Source: SCTD01 sp963781675 (GTDB lineage Bacteria; Actinomycetota; Actinomycetes; Mycobacteriales; SCTD01). Taken from it: a DNA stretch of 64,000 nt. Position 1 is the first letter of the stretch, and each line of letters starts with the position of its first letter. The position numbers were made by a program, and so were the translations under genes. A model generated the notes under the pieces. It saw only the letters and a list, made by a program, of their open reading frames with translations. It did not search any database and was not told the DNA's origin. Positions 41,630-51,526 of this stretch are shown here, piece after piece. The stretch covers positions 1 to 64,000 of the forward strand of contig CAWAGF010000002.1 of the NCBI GenBank assembly GCA_963781675.1. Direction: 5' to 3'.

Positions 41630-42180
41630 CCGCCCCCACCGACGCGCAGCTGCTCGCGCGCACCGCCGCCGGCGACCACGGCGCGTACGAGCAGCTGTAC
41701 GCGCGGCACGTCTCCGCCTGCCGGCACCGTGCGCGTCACGTCGTCCAGGCCGACGAGCTCGTCGACGACGTCCTGCAGTCCGTCTTCCTGGACGTGTGGG
41801 TGCACGCCGGCCGCTACGACGGGACCCGGGGCAGCGCGCGCAGCTGGCTGCTGACGCTGACCCACCACAAGGCGGTCGACCTCGTCCGCCGGCACGAGCA
41901 CCGCAACCGCCACAGCGCCCCGCTGCAGGAGGCGGCGGACCGGGTCGACCAGGCGGCGCTGCCGGAGGACGTGGCCACCGGCCGCGACGAGGCCGTTCGG
42001 CTGCGCACGCACGTGGCCCGGCTGCCCGTGCGGCTGCGCGAGGCGGTCTCGCTCTGCTTCCTCGAGGAGCTCTCGCAGCGCGAGGCCGCACGCGTGCTGC
42101 AGGTGCCGGTCGGCACGGTGAAGTCGCGCTCGTCGAACGGCGTCCGCGCCCTCGGTCTGCTGCTGGCCGCGAGCGCCTGA
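41626..42180 (+). CDS. Second ECF sigma factor
   Basis: 184 aa. Region 2: AYEQLYARHVSACRHRARHV, DDVLQSVFLDVWVHAGRYD, GSARSWLLTLTHHKAVDLVRR. Region 4: LPVRLREAVSLCFLEELSQRE and VLQVPVGTVKSRSSNGVRAL. GTG overlaps the anti-sigma stop. Two sigma factors around one anti-sigma gene are unusual. Confidence 0.9.
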   Translation: MTAPTDAQLLARTAAGDHGAYEQLYARHVSACRHRARHVVQADELVDDVLQSVFLDVWVHAGRYDGTRGSARSWLLTLTHHKAVDLVRRHEHRNRHSAPLQEAADRVDQAALPEDVATGRDEAVRLRTHVARLPVRLREAVSLCFLEELSQREAARVLQVPVGTVKSRSSNGVRALGLLLAASA

Positions 42181-42231
42181 CGCGCCGGACCGGTCCAGGA
42201 CGCGTCGGGTGCAGGTGCAGCTGCACCAGGC

Positions 42232-45021
42232 TCAGCCCGCGGACAGCCGGCGGCCGACGTGCTCGGCCAGCTCGACCAGCCGTGCGCGCAGGACGTCGTC
42301 GAGCAGCGGCGGCGTCGACCAGGTCACGGCCACGGCACCACGGGTCCCGAGCGGTAGCGCCGCGAGCGTCACGTCCAGGTGCAGCCGCGCCGGGACGACC
42401 TCCTGCCAGACCGCTGACGTCTGCGCCGCCGACATCCACACCGGCTTCCCCGTGCGGGCGGCCTGGCAGATCGGCAGCGGGTCGTCGAGCGCGATCAGGG
42501 CGTAGGTCGCGGCGACGTCGTCGGAGTAGCCGTCGGTCAGGACCGTGCGCAGCTGCCCGTCCCCGTCCCGTACGGCGAGCAGCCCGCCGTCGACGTCGGC
42601 GATCCGTCGGGCGGCCTGCAGCGCGACGCGAGCGACCTCCTCGTCGTCGTGCGCGGCGGCCAGGGCGGCGTCGACGCGACGCAGCTCGCCCGCCAGGTCG
42701 GCGCCGTGCCGGCCGGGCTCGGCGTGCGCGGCACCGGTGGCCAGCGGCTGCGGACGGCCGAGGTGCCAGCCCTGCCCGTGCGTGATGCCGAGCGCCCGTA
42801 CCGCCTCGACGTGCTCGGCGGTCTCGAGCCCCTCGGCGACCAGCCGGCGGCCGAGCGTCTCGCAGAGCCGGACGACGGCGTGCACGATCGCCGCGGTCGT
42901 CGCGTCCTCGAGCAGGTTGACGGTGAAGGCCCGGTCGAGCTTGACCACGTCGGCGGGGACGTGGCGCAGCGCGAGCAGTCCGGCGTAGCCGCTGCCGAAG
43001 TCGTCCAGCGCCACGTGCACGCCGGCGTCGCGCAGCACCGTCAGCGCGGAGAGCTGCACGTCGTCGGAGACCACTGCCTCCTCGGTCACCTCGACCCAGA
43101 GCCGGTCGGGCGCGACGCCGTGCCGCTGCAGCGCCGACAGGATCGACACCGGCAGGTCCGGGCGCGAGAGCTGGTCGGGGCTGACGTTGATGGACACGTA
43201 CGGCGCGACGCCACCCCCGGCCGGCCAGGTGGCCGCGTCGGCCAGCGCCTGCTCGACCACCCAGTCGGTGGCGGCGGCGGCCAGGTCGCCCTGCATCAGC
43301 TCGTCGAGGAACGCGGCCGGGGAGAGCAGTCCGCGCTGCGGGTGCTGCCAGCGCAGGAGCGCCTCGTACCCCGCCGTGCGGCCGGACCCCAGCTCGACCA
43401 GCGGCTGGTAGTGCAGCCGCAGCTCGCCGCCGCAGACGGCGTGCCGCAGGTCCTCGCGCAGGCGCAGGCGGGCGACGTTCTCGTCGCGCATCTGCGGCGC
43501 GAACAGCTCCCAGCGGCCGCGACCGGCGTCCTTGGCGCGGTAGAGCGCGTTGTCCGCGTCGCCGAGCAGCAGGTCCGGCTCGCTGCCGGGCTCGGACAGC
43601 GCGATCCCGATGGACAGCGACGGCGTGACGGTCACGGCGCCGACGGTCACCGGGCGGCAGACGGCGGAGCGCAGCCGCTCGGCCGCGGCGATGGCGCCAG
43701 CCGGCCCGTCGCACGCGCCGAGCACCACGACGAACTCGTCGCCGCCGAGGCGGGCGGCGGCATCGGTCCCCCGCAGCTCGGTCGTGAGGGCGCGGGCGAC
43801 GTGGACGATGAGCTCGTCGCCGACGGCGTGGCCGTACGTGTCGTTCACGAGCTTGAAGCGGTCGACGTCGCAGAACAGCACCGCGACCCGGCCGGTGCCC
43901 CCCTCCGCCTGTCCGGCGAGCAGGCCGCGCAGGTGGTGGGCCAGCCCGGCCCGGTTGCGCAGACCGGTCAGCGGGTCGGTGACCGCCTGCTGGCGCAGCG
44001 CCTTGGTCGCCCGCCGCTGGTCGGTGACGTCGAGCATCTGCACGAGCAGTCGGGGGCCGTCCGGCCCCTCGATGCGCGAGGCGGTCGCGGCGCCCCACGC
44101 CTCGCCGCTCGTGTCGCGCATGTCGCCGGACGCGACAGGGAGGGTGCCGCCGGCGACGAGGAGCACGCCGGTGCGCACCGCCTCGCGGTCCTGCTCGTGC
44201 ACGAGGTCCCAGCAGAGGAGCCCGGTCAGCTCGCCGCGCTCGCGGCGGACCATCTCCGCGTACATCCCGTTGGTCTGCTCGATCCGGCCGTCGAGGGTCA
44301 GCAGCGCCATCCCGAGCGGTGCGTCCTCGAAGGTCCGGTGGAACAGCTCCGCGCTGTCGGCCACCCGCTTGTGCATGCGGGCCCGCTCGATGGCCAGTGC
44401 GGCCATCCCGGCGAAGCGCTCCACCAGCTCGAGCGTGGTCGTGCCGGGGCGCCGGCCGTCGCGCGGCAGGTCGACGGACAGGACCCCGATCATCTCGCCG
44501 GTGGTCGCCCGCAGCGGGGCGAACAGCGCGTCCATCGGGTGCCACTGGCCCTCGTCGTCGGTGACCTCGATGTCCGGCACCCACGACAGCAGCCCCTCGA
44601 GCTGGTCGCCGTCGTCGAGGCGGCCGTCGACGAAGCGCAGCGCCCCGACGGCGTCGGAGCGGGTGAGCAGCTCCTCCCACACCCCGAGCCGCTGGGAGGT
44701 GCCGTGCAGGGCGTCCCGGACCTCGCGCGGGCCCTTCACGACGGCGACCTGCACCTCGTCGCCCTGCACGATGTTCAGGACGGCCGCGTCGAAGCCCAGG
44801 CTCTCGACGACGGCGCAGGCGATCGTCTCCAGCGTGTCCTGCAGCTCGATGCTGGTGGCGATCCGCACGGCGACGTCGCTGAGCCGCTCCAGCGCGACGA
44901 GCCGCTCCGCGGCCGGCAGGGCGACCGGCGGGACGGGCGCGGCGACGAGCGCGGTGACGGGCGGCGCCTCGTCCGCAGGACGGCGCGGAGCGACCACGTG
45001 CAGCTCCGCGGGCAGCGTCAT
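42232..45021 (-). CDS. GAF-PAS-GGDEF-EAL-GAF protein (c-di-GMP turnover)
   Basis: 929 aa. Domains in order: GAF (about 45-200), PAS (FEDAPLGMALLTLDGRIEQT), intact GGDEF (ARLGGDEFVVVLGACD), intact EAL (GYEALLRW, SINVSPDQL, EVTEEAVV, LDDFGSGYAGLLAL) and a second GAF-like domain at the C-terminus (from VDAALAAAHDDEEVA). ATG at 45021. No membrane segment. Converges with the sigma operon. Confidence 0.9.
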   Translation of the reverse strand: MTLPAELHVVAPRRPADEAPPVTALVAAPVPPVALPAAERLVALERLSDVAVRIATSIELQDTLETIACAVVESLGFDAAVLNIVQGDEVQVAVVKGPREVRDALHGTSQRLGVWEELLTRSDAVGALRFVDGRLDDGDQLEGLLSWVPDIEVTDDEGQWHPMDALFAPLRATTGEMIGVLSVDLPRDGRRPGTTTLELVERFAGMAALAIERARMHKRVADSAELFHRTFEDAPLGMALLTLDGRIEQTNGMYAEMVRRERGELTGLLCWDLVHEQDREAVRTGVLLVAGGTLPVASGDMRDTSGEAWGAATASRIEGPDGPRLLVQMLDVTDQRRATKALRQQAVTDPLTGLRNRAGLAHHLRGLLAGQAEGGTGRVAVLFCDVDRFKLVNDTYGHAVGDELIVHVARALTTELRGTDAAARLGGDEFVVVLGACDGPAGAIAAAERLRSAVCRPVTVGAVTVTPSLSIGIALSEPGSEPDLLLGDADNALYRAKDAGRGRWELFAPQMRDENVARLRLREDLRHAVCGGELRLHYQPLVELGSGRTAGYEALLRWQHPQRGLLSPAAFLDELMQGDLAAAATDWVVEQALADAATWPAGGGVAPYVSINVSPDQLSRPDLPVSILSALQRHGVAPDRLWVEVTEEAVVSDDVQLSALTVLRDAGVHVALDDFGSGYAGLLALRHVPADVVKLDRAFTVNLLEDATTAAIVHAVVRLCETLGRRLVAEGLETAEHVEAVRALGITHGQGWHLGRPQPLATGAAHAEPGRHGADLAGELRRVDAALAAAHDDEEVARVALQAARRIADVDGGLLAVRDGDGQLRTVLTDGYSDDVAATYALIALDDPLPICQAARTGKPVWMSAAQTSAVWQEVVPARLHLDVTLAALPLGTRGAVAVTWSTPPLLDDVLRARLVELAEHVGRRLSAG

Positions 45022-45184
45022 GCCCGTGGCATCGGCCGTCAGCGTCCCGGGCAGGACCTCAACGGAAGAAGATCCTCACGACGGCCCACCTGGATGGCCC
45101 GAACGGGCCAGGCTCAGCCCGCGGCGACGACCAGCCGGACTGCCCCGACGGGCCCGCCTCTCCTGACGGTGCCACCCTGGGGGC

Positions 45185-45556
<372 letters not shown>

Positions 45557-45594
45557 CGGTCCGGGGGGCGGCGTACGTACGCCGGCGGCCGCTG

Positions 45595-45894
45595 CTAGGT
45601 CCGGCGGACCAGCCGCGCGGCGAACAGCGAGTGCACGTTCGGGGCGTCCTCGTCGTCCTCCGGCAGCACCGCCGGGAGTGGCTTCTGCGGCAGCTGAGGA
45701 GCTCCCGCGGCGTAGCGGTCGAAGGCGTCCCGCTCCGCGTCGAGCATCGTCTCGAGCGCCTGCAGGTGGCAGGCGACGCGGTCGTTCGCGGTCGGCCCGT
45801 ACTGCGTCAGCACGGCCATCATCTCGTCGACCTCCCGGCGCCGCGACAACCAGACGGCGAGCCGTCGCAGGTCGTCGTGCGAGGGGCCGGGCAC
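45595..45894 (-). CDS. Hypothetical protein
   Basis: 99 aa, mostly helical (LRRLAVWLSRRREVDEMMAV, CHLQALETMLDAERDAFDRY), acidic C-terminal linker (LPEDDEDAPNVHSLFAARL). GTG start at 45894. No family recognised. Divergent from the kinase gene. Confidence 0.6.
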   Translation of the reverse strand: MPGPSHDDLRRLAVWLSRRREVDEMMAVLTQYGPTANDRVACHLQALETMLDAERDAFDRYAAGAPQLPQKPLPAVLPEDDEDAPNVHSLFAARLVRRT

Positions 45895-45988
45895 CAGGTC
45901 ATCGTGCGCCCTGGCGGCGCGCCGCGCAGGCGTTCGGACAAGCCCGCCGGGCTAGCCTCGGGCGTCCAGCTCGAGCCCGGGAGGCGCT

Positions 45989-47545
45989 GTGCCCGTCGCA
46001 CCGCTGCGTGCGGGCGACCCCACGGTCGTGGGCCCGCACCGGCTGCTCGGCCGCCTCGGCCAGGGCGGCATGGGGACCGTCTTCCTGGGCGTCTCCCCCG
46101 ACGAGCGGGCCGTCGCGGTGAAGGTGCTGCGCGACGGCGTCGCCGACCCCGACGCGCGCCGCCGCTTCCGGCACGAGCTCGACGCGCTGCGCCGGGTGCG
46201 GGGCCCGCACCTGGTGGAGGTCCTCGACGCGGACGTGGACGCCGAGACGCCGTACCTCGTGACGCGGTTCGTGCCCGGGCAGCGACTGGACGAGCTGGTC
46301 GCCGAGCGGGGTCCGCTCGAGGGCGAGGCGCTGCACCAGGTGGCGCGCGGCGTGGCCGACGCGCTCGCGACCCTGCACCGGGCGGGCGTCGTGCACCGCG
46401 ACCTCACGCCCGGCAACGTCCTCGTGCTGGACGGCTCGCCGCAGGTCATCGACCTCGGGCTGGCCAGCGCGGCCGACGTCACCGCGCTGACCCGCAGCGG
46501 GCTGGTGGTGGGCACGCCCGGCTACCTCGCGCCCGAGCAGGTGACCGGCCGCGGGGTCACCGCCGCCGCGGACGTGCACGCCTGGGGGGCCACGGTGGTG
46601 CTGGCCGCCACCGGCCGGCCGCCGTTCGGGACCGGCCGGCCGGAGGCCGTCCTCTACCGGATCGTGCACGACGACCCGGACCTCGACGGCGTGCCCCACG
46701 AGCTGCTGCCGCTGGTGGAGGGCGCGCTCGAGCGCGACCCGGCCCGCCGGCCGACCTCCGCGGAGCTGCTGGCCCGGCTGGGCGGGGCCTCGCGCGAGCG
46801 CACCCGCGCCGTCCACCTGCCTCGTGACGTCGATGCGACGACCGTGCTCGAGACCGACGTCCTGCGCCGGCCGACCGCCCTGCTCACCGCGTCGGCGCCC
46901 GCGCAGGACGACCCGTACGACGAGCCGTACGAGCCGTACGAGCCGTACGACGAGGAGGAGCCGTACCAGCCGCAGCCCACCCGGCTGCGCAGCGCGCAGG
47001 TGCTGGCCACCGGCGCCGCCGCCCTCGCCGCCGTCGCCACCGGCGCGCTGGTCGTGCCGGTCGTCGCCGGCGCGGTCGTGCTGGTCGCGCTCGTGCTGCT
47101 GCGCACGGTGGCCCGCAGCAGCGACCGGCTCGCCCTGCGGCGCGAGCGCCGCGGCGGGCGGCGGCGCGACCCGTTCGTGGCCGCGCTGACCAGCCCGTGG
47201 CACCTGCTCGCCGCGCTCGGCGACCTGCTGGTCAGCCTGCCGCTGCTGGCCGTCGCCGCCGGCCTGCCGGCCGGGCTGGTCTACCTCGCCGACCCCACGG
47301 CGGACGGCCTCGAGGGGCCGGAGCTCGCCGCCGCCACCGGCACCGTCCTGGCGCTGGTCGTCTGGCTGGCGCGGCGCGCGAACGCCCGCTCCCGGCGCAG
47401 CCTGCGGCGGGCGCTGGTCGCCGCGACGCCGAGCGCCGCCGCCGCGGTCGCCGTCGTCGCGGTGCTCGCCGTCGGGGCGGTGCTGCTGCTGGCCACCGCC
47501 GAGGGCTCCGCGCCGAGCTGGTGGCCGCTCGCCCAGGTGCGCTGA
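45989..47545 (+). CDS. Serine/threonine protein kinase with C-terminal membrane region
   Basis: 518 aa. Kinase domain with GRLGQGGMGTVFLG, VAVKVLRDGV, catalytic loop VVHRDLTPGNVLV, IDLGLA in place of DFG, and GTPGYLAPEQ. After about residue 285 comes a linker with PYE/PYD repeats (DDPYDEPYEPYEPYDEEEPY). Four to five hydrophobic segments follow. It has no PASTA domains. GTG at 45989 with GGGAGG upstream. DLG variants can be active. Confidence 0.88.
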   Translation: MPVAPLRAGDPTVVGPHRLLGRLGQGGMGTVFLGVSPDERAVAVKVLRDGVADPDARRRFRHELDALRRVRGPHLVEVLDADVDAETPYLVTRFVPGQRLDELVAERGPLEGEALHQVARGVADALATLHRAGVVHRDLTPGNVLVLDGSPQVIDLGLASAADVTALTRSGLVVGTPGYLAPEQVTGRGVTAAADVHAWGATVVLAATGRPPFGTGRPEAVLYRIVHDDPDLDGVPHELLPLVEGALERDPARRPTSAELLARLGGASRERTRAVHLPRDVDATTVLETDVLRRPTALLTASAPAQDDPYDEPYEPYEPYDEEEPYQPQPTRLRSAQVLATGAAALAAVATGALVVPVVAGAVVLVALVLLRTVARSSDRLALRRERRGGRRRDPFVAALTSPWHLLAALGDLLVSLPLLAVAAGLPAGLVYLADPTADGLEGPELAAATGTVLALVVWLARRANARSRRSLRRALVAATPSAAAAVAVVAVLAVGAVLLLATAEGSAPSWWPLAQVR

Positions 47546-47550
47546 GCGCG

Positions 47551-48303
47551 GTGGCCGACCCGTTCGCCGACCTCGACGTCGCGGCCGCACCGCGCAGCCT
47601 GGTCGCCCTCGGCGGCACGCTCGACGCCGGGACGCTGGTGTCCGCCTACCGCGCCGGCGTCTTCCCGTGGCCGTCCTCCGGCGAGCACGAGCAGGCGCTG
47701 GAGCGGCAGGCGCGCCGGCTCGTGAAGCGCGGTCTCGTGCCGCTGCTGCCCGGCGACGACGGCCTGGTCCCGTGGTGCTCGCCGGACCCCCGGGCGGTGC
47801 TGCTCGCCGACCAGGTGGTGGTGCGCCGCTCGCTGCGCCAGCGCCTGCGCACCTGCGGCTGGACGGCCACCGTCGACGCGGCGTTCGACGACGTGGTCGC
47901 CGGCTGCGCCGACCGCGGCGAGGGGACCTGGATCACCGGCCGGATGCGCGAGGCCTACGGCGAGCTCCACCGCGCGGGCGGCGCCCACAGCGTCGAGGTC
48001 TGGGACGGCGAGCGCCTGGTCGGCGGGCTGTACGGCGTGCTGGTCGGCTCGGTGTTCTGCGGCGAGTCGATGTTCCACCGCGAGCGGGACGCCTCGAAGG
48101 TCGCCCTGGTCGAGCTGTGCGCGCGGGCGCTGGACGCCGGCTTCGGGCTGATCGACACGCAGGAGGAGACCGAGCACCTGGCCTCGCTCGGGCAGGTGCT
48201 CGTCCGGCGCGCGGACTACCTCGAGGTGCTGGCGGCGCTGCGCGACCGGCCGGCCCGGCTGGCCCCCGAGCGGCGACCGGTCGCTCGGCTCGTCCCCGGC
48301 TAG
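47551..48303 (+). CDS. aat: Leucyl/phenylalanyl-tRNA-protein transferase
   Basis: 250 aa. Core features: LVALGGTLDAGTLVSAYRAGVFPWP, VPWCSPDPRAVL, WITGRMREAYGELHRAGGAHSVEVW, LVGGLYGVLVGSVFCGESMF and GLIDTQEETEHLASLG. It adds Leu or Phe to N-terminal Arg or Lys, marking proteins for ClpS-ClpAP-type degradation. GTG at 47551, five bases after the kinase stop. Its stop overlaps the convergent phosphatase stop. Confidence 0.93.
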   Translation: MADPFADLDVAAAPRSLVALGGTLDAGTLVSAYRAGVFPWPSSGEHEQALERQARRLVKRGLVPLLPGDDGLVPWCSPDPRAVLLADQVVVRRSLRQRLRTCGWTATVDAAFDDVVAGCADRGEGTWITGRMREAYGELHRAGGAHSVEVWDGERLVGGLYGVLVGSVFCGESMFHRERDASKVALVELCARALDAGFGLIDTQEETEHLASLGQVLVRRADYLEVLAALRDRPARLAPERRPVARLVPG

Positions 48304-49415
48304 CAGGTCCGCCAGAGCAGGACCAGGCCGCGGTCGTCGTTGGCGGCGCCGGCGACCCGGCCGACCAGCACGTCGGCGCCGTGCTCGAAGCCCCGCGTCA
48401 CCAGCCGCTCCGCCTCGCCGAGCAGCTTGTCGATGCCGACCGACAGGTCGCGGCCGGCCACCTCGATGAGCCCGTCGGTGTAGAGCAGCAGCGCGTCGCC
48501 GCGGTCCAGCCGACCCTGCTCCGGGACGTACGACACGTCCGGCACGAGCCCCAGCGCGAAGCCCTCCGCGCCCAGCAGCGACCACCGGCCGCTGCCCGCG
48601 TCGAAGTGCGCCACCGGCGGGTGGCCCGCGGACTCGACGGTGTAGGCGCCGGAGTGCAGGTCCAGCACGAGGTGCACCGCGGTGGCGAAGCCCTCGTCCC
48701 ACTCCTGCCGGTCGAGGTAGCGGTTCGCGGCCGGCAGGAAGTCCTCCGGGCGAAGCGACCCCAGCAGCCCTCCCAGGGCCCCGGACAGCAGCAGGGCCCG
48801 CGTGGCGGCCTCGATGCCCTTGCCGGACACGTCGACCAGCGCGAGCTCGAGGGTGCTGCCCCCGCCGGTGACCGAGCTGACGAGGAAGTCCCCGGCGAAC
48901 GGCGCGCCACCCGCGGGCCGCACCACCACGTCGCCGCGCCAGCCGTCCGGCAGCGGGGGCAGCTGCCCCTGCTGCTCCAGCCGCTCGCGCAGCTCGAGCA
49001 GCAGGACGTCCCCGGTGGCCCCGGCCAGGCCGGTCTCGTCGCGACTGCGCGCGAACTCGTACGCCACGACTGCGGTCACCAGCACGACGACCATCGAGCC
49101 CGGCCGCACGCTCATCAGGCCTCGCGCGGCGAGGTCGTAGGCGATCGACACCGCGACTGCGACGAGCAGTCGGCGCATCGGCCGCCGGCGGAGCAGCAGC
49201 GCACCGCCGAGCAGCGGCAGCACCTGCGCGGAGGTCGGCACGTACGCCAGCCCGAAGACCTCGCTGCCGGGGATCGCCAGCAGCGACAGCACGACCAGCA
49301 CCGGCAGGGCCACGCGCTCCGGAGGCGGCGAGGTGCGCAGCCGGTGGACCGCCCGCGGCAGGGCCAGCACGACCGCCCGGACGGGGCGGGGCACGCGCGC
49401 TGCCGGTGGCGTCAT
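48300..49415 (-). CDS. PP2C-type (SpoIIE) phosphatase with membrane region
   Basis: 371 aa. N-terminal hydrophobic segments (about 40-125), then a SpoIIE/RsbU-like phosphatase: RGDVVVRPAGGAPFAGDFLV, LALVDVSGKGIEAATRALLL (metal aspartate), VESAGHPPVAHF, LLLYTDGLIEVAGRD. ATG at 49415. It would act on an anti-sigma antagonist-type protein; no partner is adjacent. Confidence 0.85.
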   Translation of the reverse strand: MTPPAARVPRPVRAVVLALPRAVHRLRTSPPPERVALPVLVVLSLLAIPGSEVFGLAYVPTSAQVLPLLGGALLLRRRPMRRLLVAVAVSIAYDLAARGLMSVRPGSMVVVLVTAVVAYEFARSRDETGLAGATGDVLLLELRERLEQQGQLPPLPDGWRGDVVVRPAGGAPFAGDFLVSSVTGGGSTLELALVDVSGKGIEAATRALLLSGALGGLLGSLRPEDFLPAANRYLDRQEWDEGFATAVHLVLDLHSGAYTVESAGHPPVAHFDAGSGRWSLLGAEGFALGLVPDVSYVPEQGRLDRGDALLLYTDGLIEVAGRDLSVGIDKLLGEAERLVTRGFEHGADVLVGRVAGAANDDRGLVLLWRTC

Positions 49416-49479
49416 CGAGGCGGAGGCTAGCGTCCGGAAAGCGGGCGACGCGCGGGGCGTCGGACGACATGATCCGGCC

Positions 49480-50667
49480 ATGGCTCCCACCGTCCGCACC
49501 CTGCAGCCCGCCGAGATGGCGGGGGCGCTCGACGTCCTCGAGACCGCCTTCGGCGGCACGCCCCACCCGGAGGACGTGGTGCACGAGCTGGCGGTCGCCG
49601 ATCCGGACCGGACGTACGGCGCGGTCGTCGACGAGGCGGTCGTCGGCACCGCCGGCTCGTTCGACCTGCGGATGGCGGTGCCCGGCGCGGTGCTGCCGGT
49701 GGCCGGCGTGACCTGGGTCGGGGTGCTCCCGACGCACCGGCGCCAGGGCGTGCTCAACGCGATGATGGACCGCCAGCTCGCCGACCTGCACGACGAGGGC
49801 AAGGCGGTCGCGGCGCTGTGGGCGACCGAGGCCGGCATCTACGGACGGTTCGGGTACGCGACGGCGGCTTGGCTGCTCAACCTCACGCTGCCGCGCGGCG
49901 CGGCGTTCCGCTCCCCGGTGCCGGCGGGCGGCCTGCGGATGACCGCTCCTGACGCCCCCGAGGTGCGCGCGGTCTACGCGGAGGTGGCGGCCCGCACCCC
50001 CGGCTGGCCTGAGCGCGACGACGCCTGGTGGGCCTACCGCGTCCAGGACCCGGAGCACCGGCGCGGCGGCGCCAGCCCGCTGCAGTGCGTGGTCACCGAC
50101 GGCGGCTACGCCCTCTACGCCACGGTCAGCACCTGGCAGGACGGCCTGCCGGTCGGCGTCGTCCGCGTGCGCGAGGCCGTGGCCGCGACGCCTGCCGCGG
50201 CGGCGCGGCTGTGGCGGCACCTGCTCGACCTCGACCTGGTGAAGGAGGTGCAGGCCTTCGCCGTGGGCACCGACGACGTGCTCGTCCACGCCCTGCTCGC
50301 CGAGCCGCGTGCCGCCCGCGCCTCCTTGCGCGACTGCCTGCACGTGCGCCTCGTCGACCTCCCGGCGGCGCTCGCCGCGCGCCGCTACGCCACGGACGTC
50401 GACGTGGTGCTCGAGGTCGACGACCCGCGGTGCCCGTGGAACAGCGGCCGGTGGCGGCTCACCGGCGGGCGCGACGGCGCGGCCTGCTCCGCCACCTCGG
50501 ACGCGCCCGACCTGGTGGTCACGCCGCAGGACCTGGCGGCCGCCTACCTCGGCGGCACCCCCCTGCGCAGCCGTCCCGTCGACGAGCGCGTCCCGGGTGC
50601 GCTGGCCCGCGCGTCGACGGCGTTCGGCCCGGTCGACGCCGCCCCGTGGTGCCCCCAGGTGTTCTGA
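49480..50667 (+). CDS. eis: Eis-like GNAT N-acetyltransferase
   Basis: 395 aa, the size of Eis. GNAT acetyl-CoA site VTWVGVLPTHRRQGVLNAMM, then YGRFGYATAAW. A second GNAT-like half follows, then an SCP2-like C-terminal domain ending in APWCPQVF with the free C-terminal carboxylate region typical of Eis. In mycobacteria Eis acetylates amines including aminoglycosides and host proteins. The substrate here is unknown. Confidence 0.87.
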   Translation: MAPTVRTLQPAEMAGALDVLETAFGGTPHPEDVVHELAVADPDRTYGAVVDEAVVGTAGSFDLRMAVPGAVLPVAGVTWVGVLPTHRRQGVLNAMMDRQLADLHDEGKAVAALWATEAGIYGRFGYATAAWLLNLTLPRGAAFRSPVPAGGLRMTAPDAPEVRAVYAEVAARTPGWPERDDAWWAYRVQDPEHRRGGASPLQCVVTDGGYALYATVSTWQDGLPVGVVRVREAVAATPAAAARLWRHLLDLDLVKEVQAFAVGTDDVLVHALLAEPRAARASLRDCLHVRLVDLPAALAARRYATDVDVVLEVDDPRCPWNSGRWRLTGGRDGAACSATSDAPDLVVTPQDLAAAYLGGTPLRSRPVDERVPGALARASTAFGPVDAAPWCPQVF

Positions 50668-50743
50668 CCGGGAACGGATGCTTGCGGCGGCAAGTTGCTG
50701 TGCTCATGGAGCAGCCACCGGTCCGTCGCACGGGTCCGTCGTC

Positions 50744-51526
50744 GTGCGGCTGAGGCCGGTCCGCCACGGGCTGCCCGAGGACGCCGAGGCGATCGTCGCG
50801 CGCCACCTGGCGGTCTGGCCGCTGCTGACGGAGGTCGAGCAGCAGCGGCTGCTCGAGATCACCGACCGGCTGCTGTCGCGCAAGCGCTGGGAGGCCGCCC
50901 GCGGCTTCGCGCTCGACGACACGGTGCGCGTCGTCGTCGCCGCGCAGGCCGCGCTGCTCGTGCTGGAGCTGCCGGAGGACCACTACCGGCTGGTCAGCGG
51001 CATCGTGGTCCACCCCAGCACGCTGGAGGTCGCCGGCTCCTGGCCCGGCCCGGTCGCCGGGACCATCGCGGCGGACCGGATGACCGTGCTCGGGCTCGCG
51101 CAGAGCGGCCGCGGGCCGGTCGTCCTCGCCTGGGACCAGGCGCTGGCCGGCGCCCACCGGCAGGTGCCCGGCCACAACGTGGTGCTGCACGAGTTCGCGC
51201 ACAAGCTCGACATGCTCGACGGCACCGTGGACGGCACGCCGGTCCTGCCGAGGGCCGTGCACGCGGACTGGGTGCGCGTGTGCAGCGAGGTCTACGACGA
51301 CCTCGTCGCGGGCCGGCCGCGCCCGCCGATGCGCTGGTACGGCGCGACCAACCCCGGCGAGTTCTTCGCCGTCGCGACGGAGGTCTTCTTCGACCAGCCG
51401 CTCGCGCTGCAGGCCGGCGAGCCGGAGCTGTACGAGGTGCTGGCCGGCTTCTACCGGCAGGACACCGCGAGCCGCGAGCCGCAGCCGGTCGTCGACTACG
51501 CCGGCTGGCAGACCGGGCACCAGTAG
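50744..51526 (+). CDS. mtfA: MtfA-like zinc peptidase
   Basis: 260 aa. Zinc motif NVVLHEFAHKLDMLDG (HEXXH plus aspartate) and a later glutamate in FFAVATEVFFDQP. GTG at 50744 is the only good start I find. It overlaps the convergent nei gene by about 31 bases. MtfA interacts with the Mlc regulator in E. coli; the actinobacterial target is not known. Confidence 0.85.
   Translation: MRLRPVRHGLPEDAEAIVARHLAVWPLLTEVEQQRLLEITDRLLSRKRWEAARGFALDDTVRVVVAAQAALLVLELPEDHYRLVSGIVVHPSTLEVAGSWPGPVAGTIAADRMTVLGLAQSGRGPVVLAWDQALAGAHRQVPGHNVVLHEFAHKLDMLDGTVDGTPVLPRAVHADWVRVCSEVYDDLVAGRPRPPMRWYGATNPGEFFAVATEVFFDQPLALQAGEPELYEVLAGFYRQDTASREPQPVVDYAGWQTGHQ

Noticed and set aside
39980..44680. A 1566-aa minus-strand frame across the oxidoreductase and sigma genes
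   Set aside because: Low-complexity Arg/Ala/Pro translation lying across genes with proper domains on the other strand or frame.
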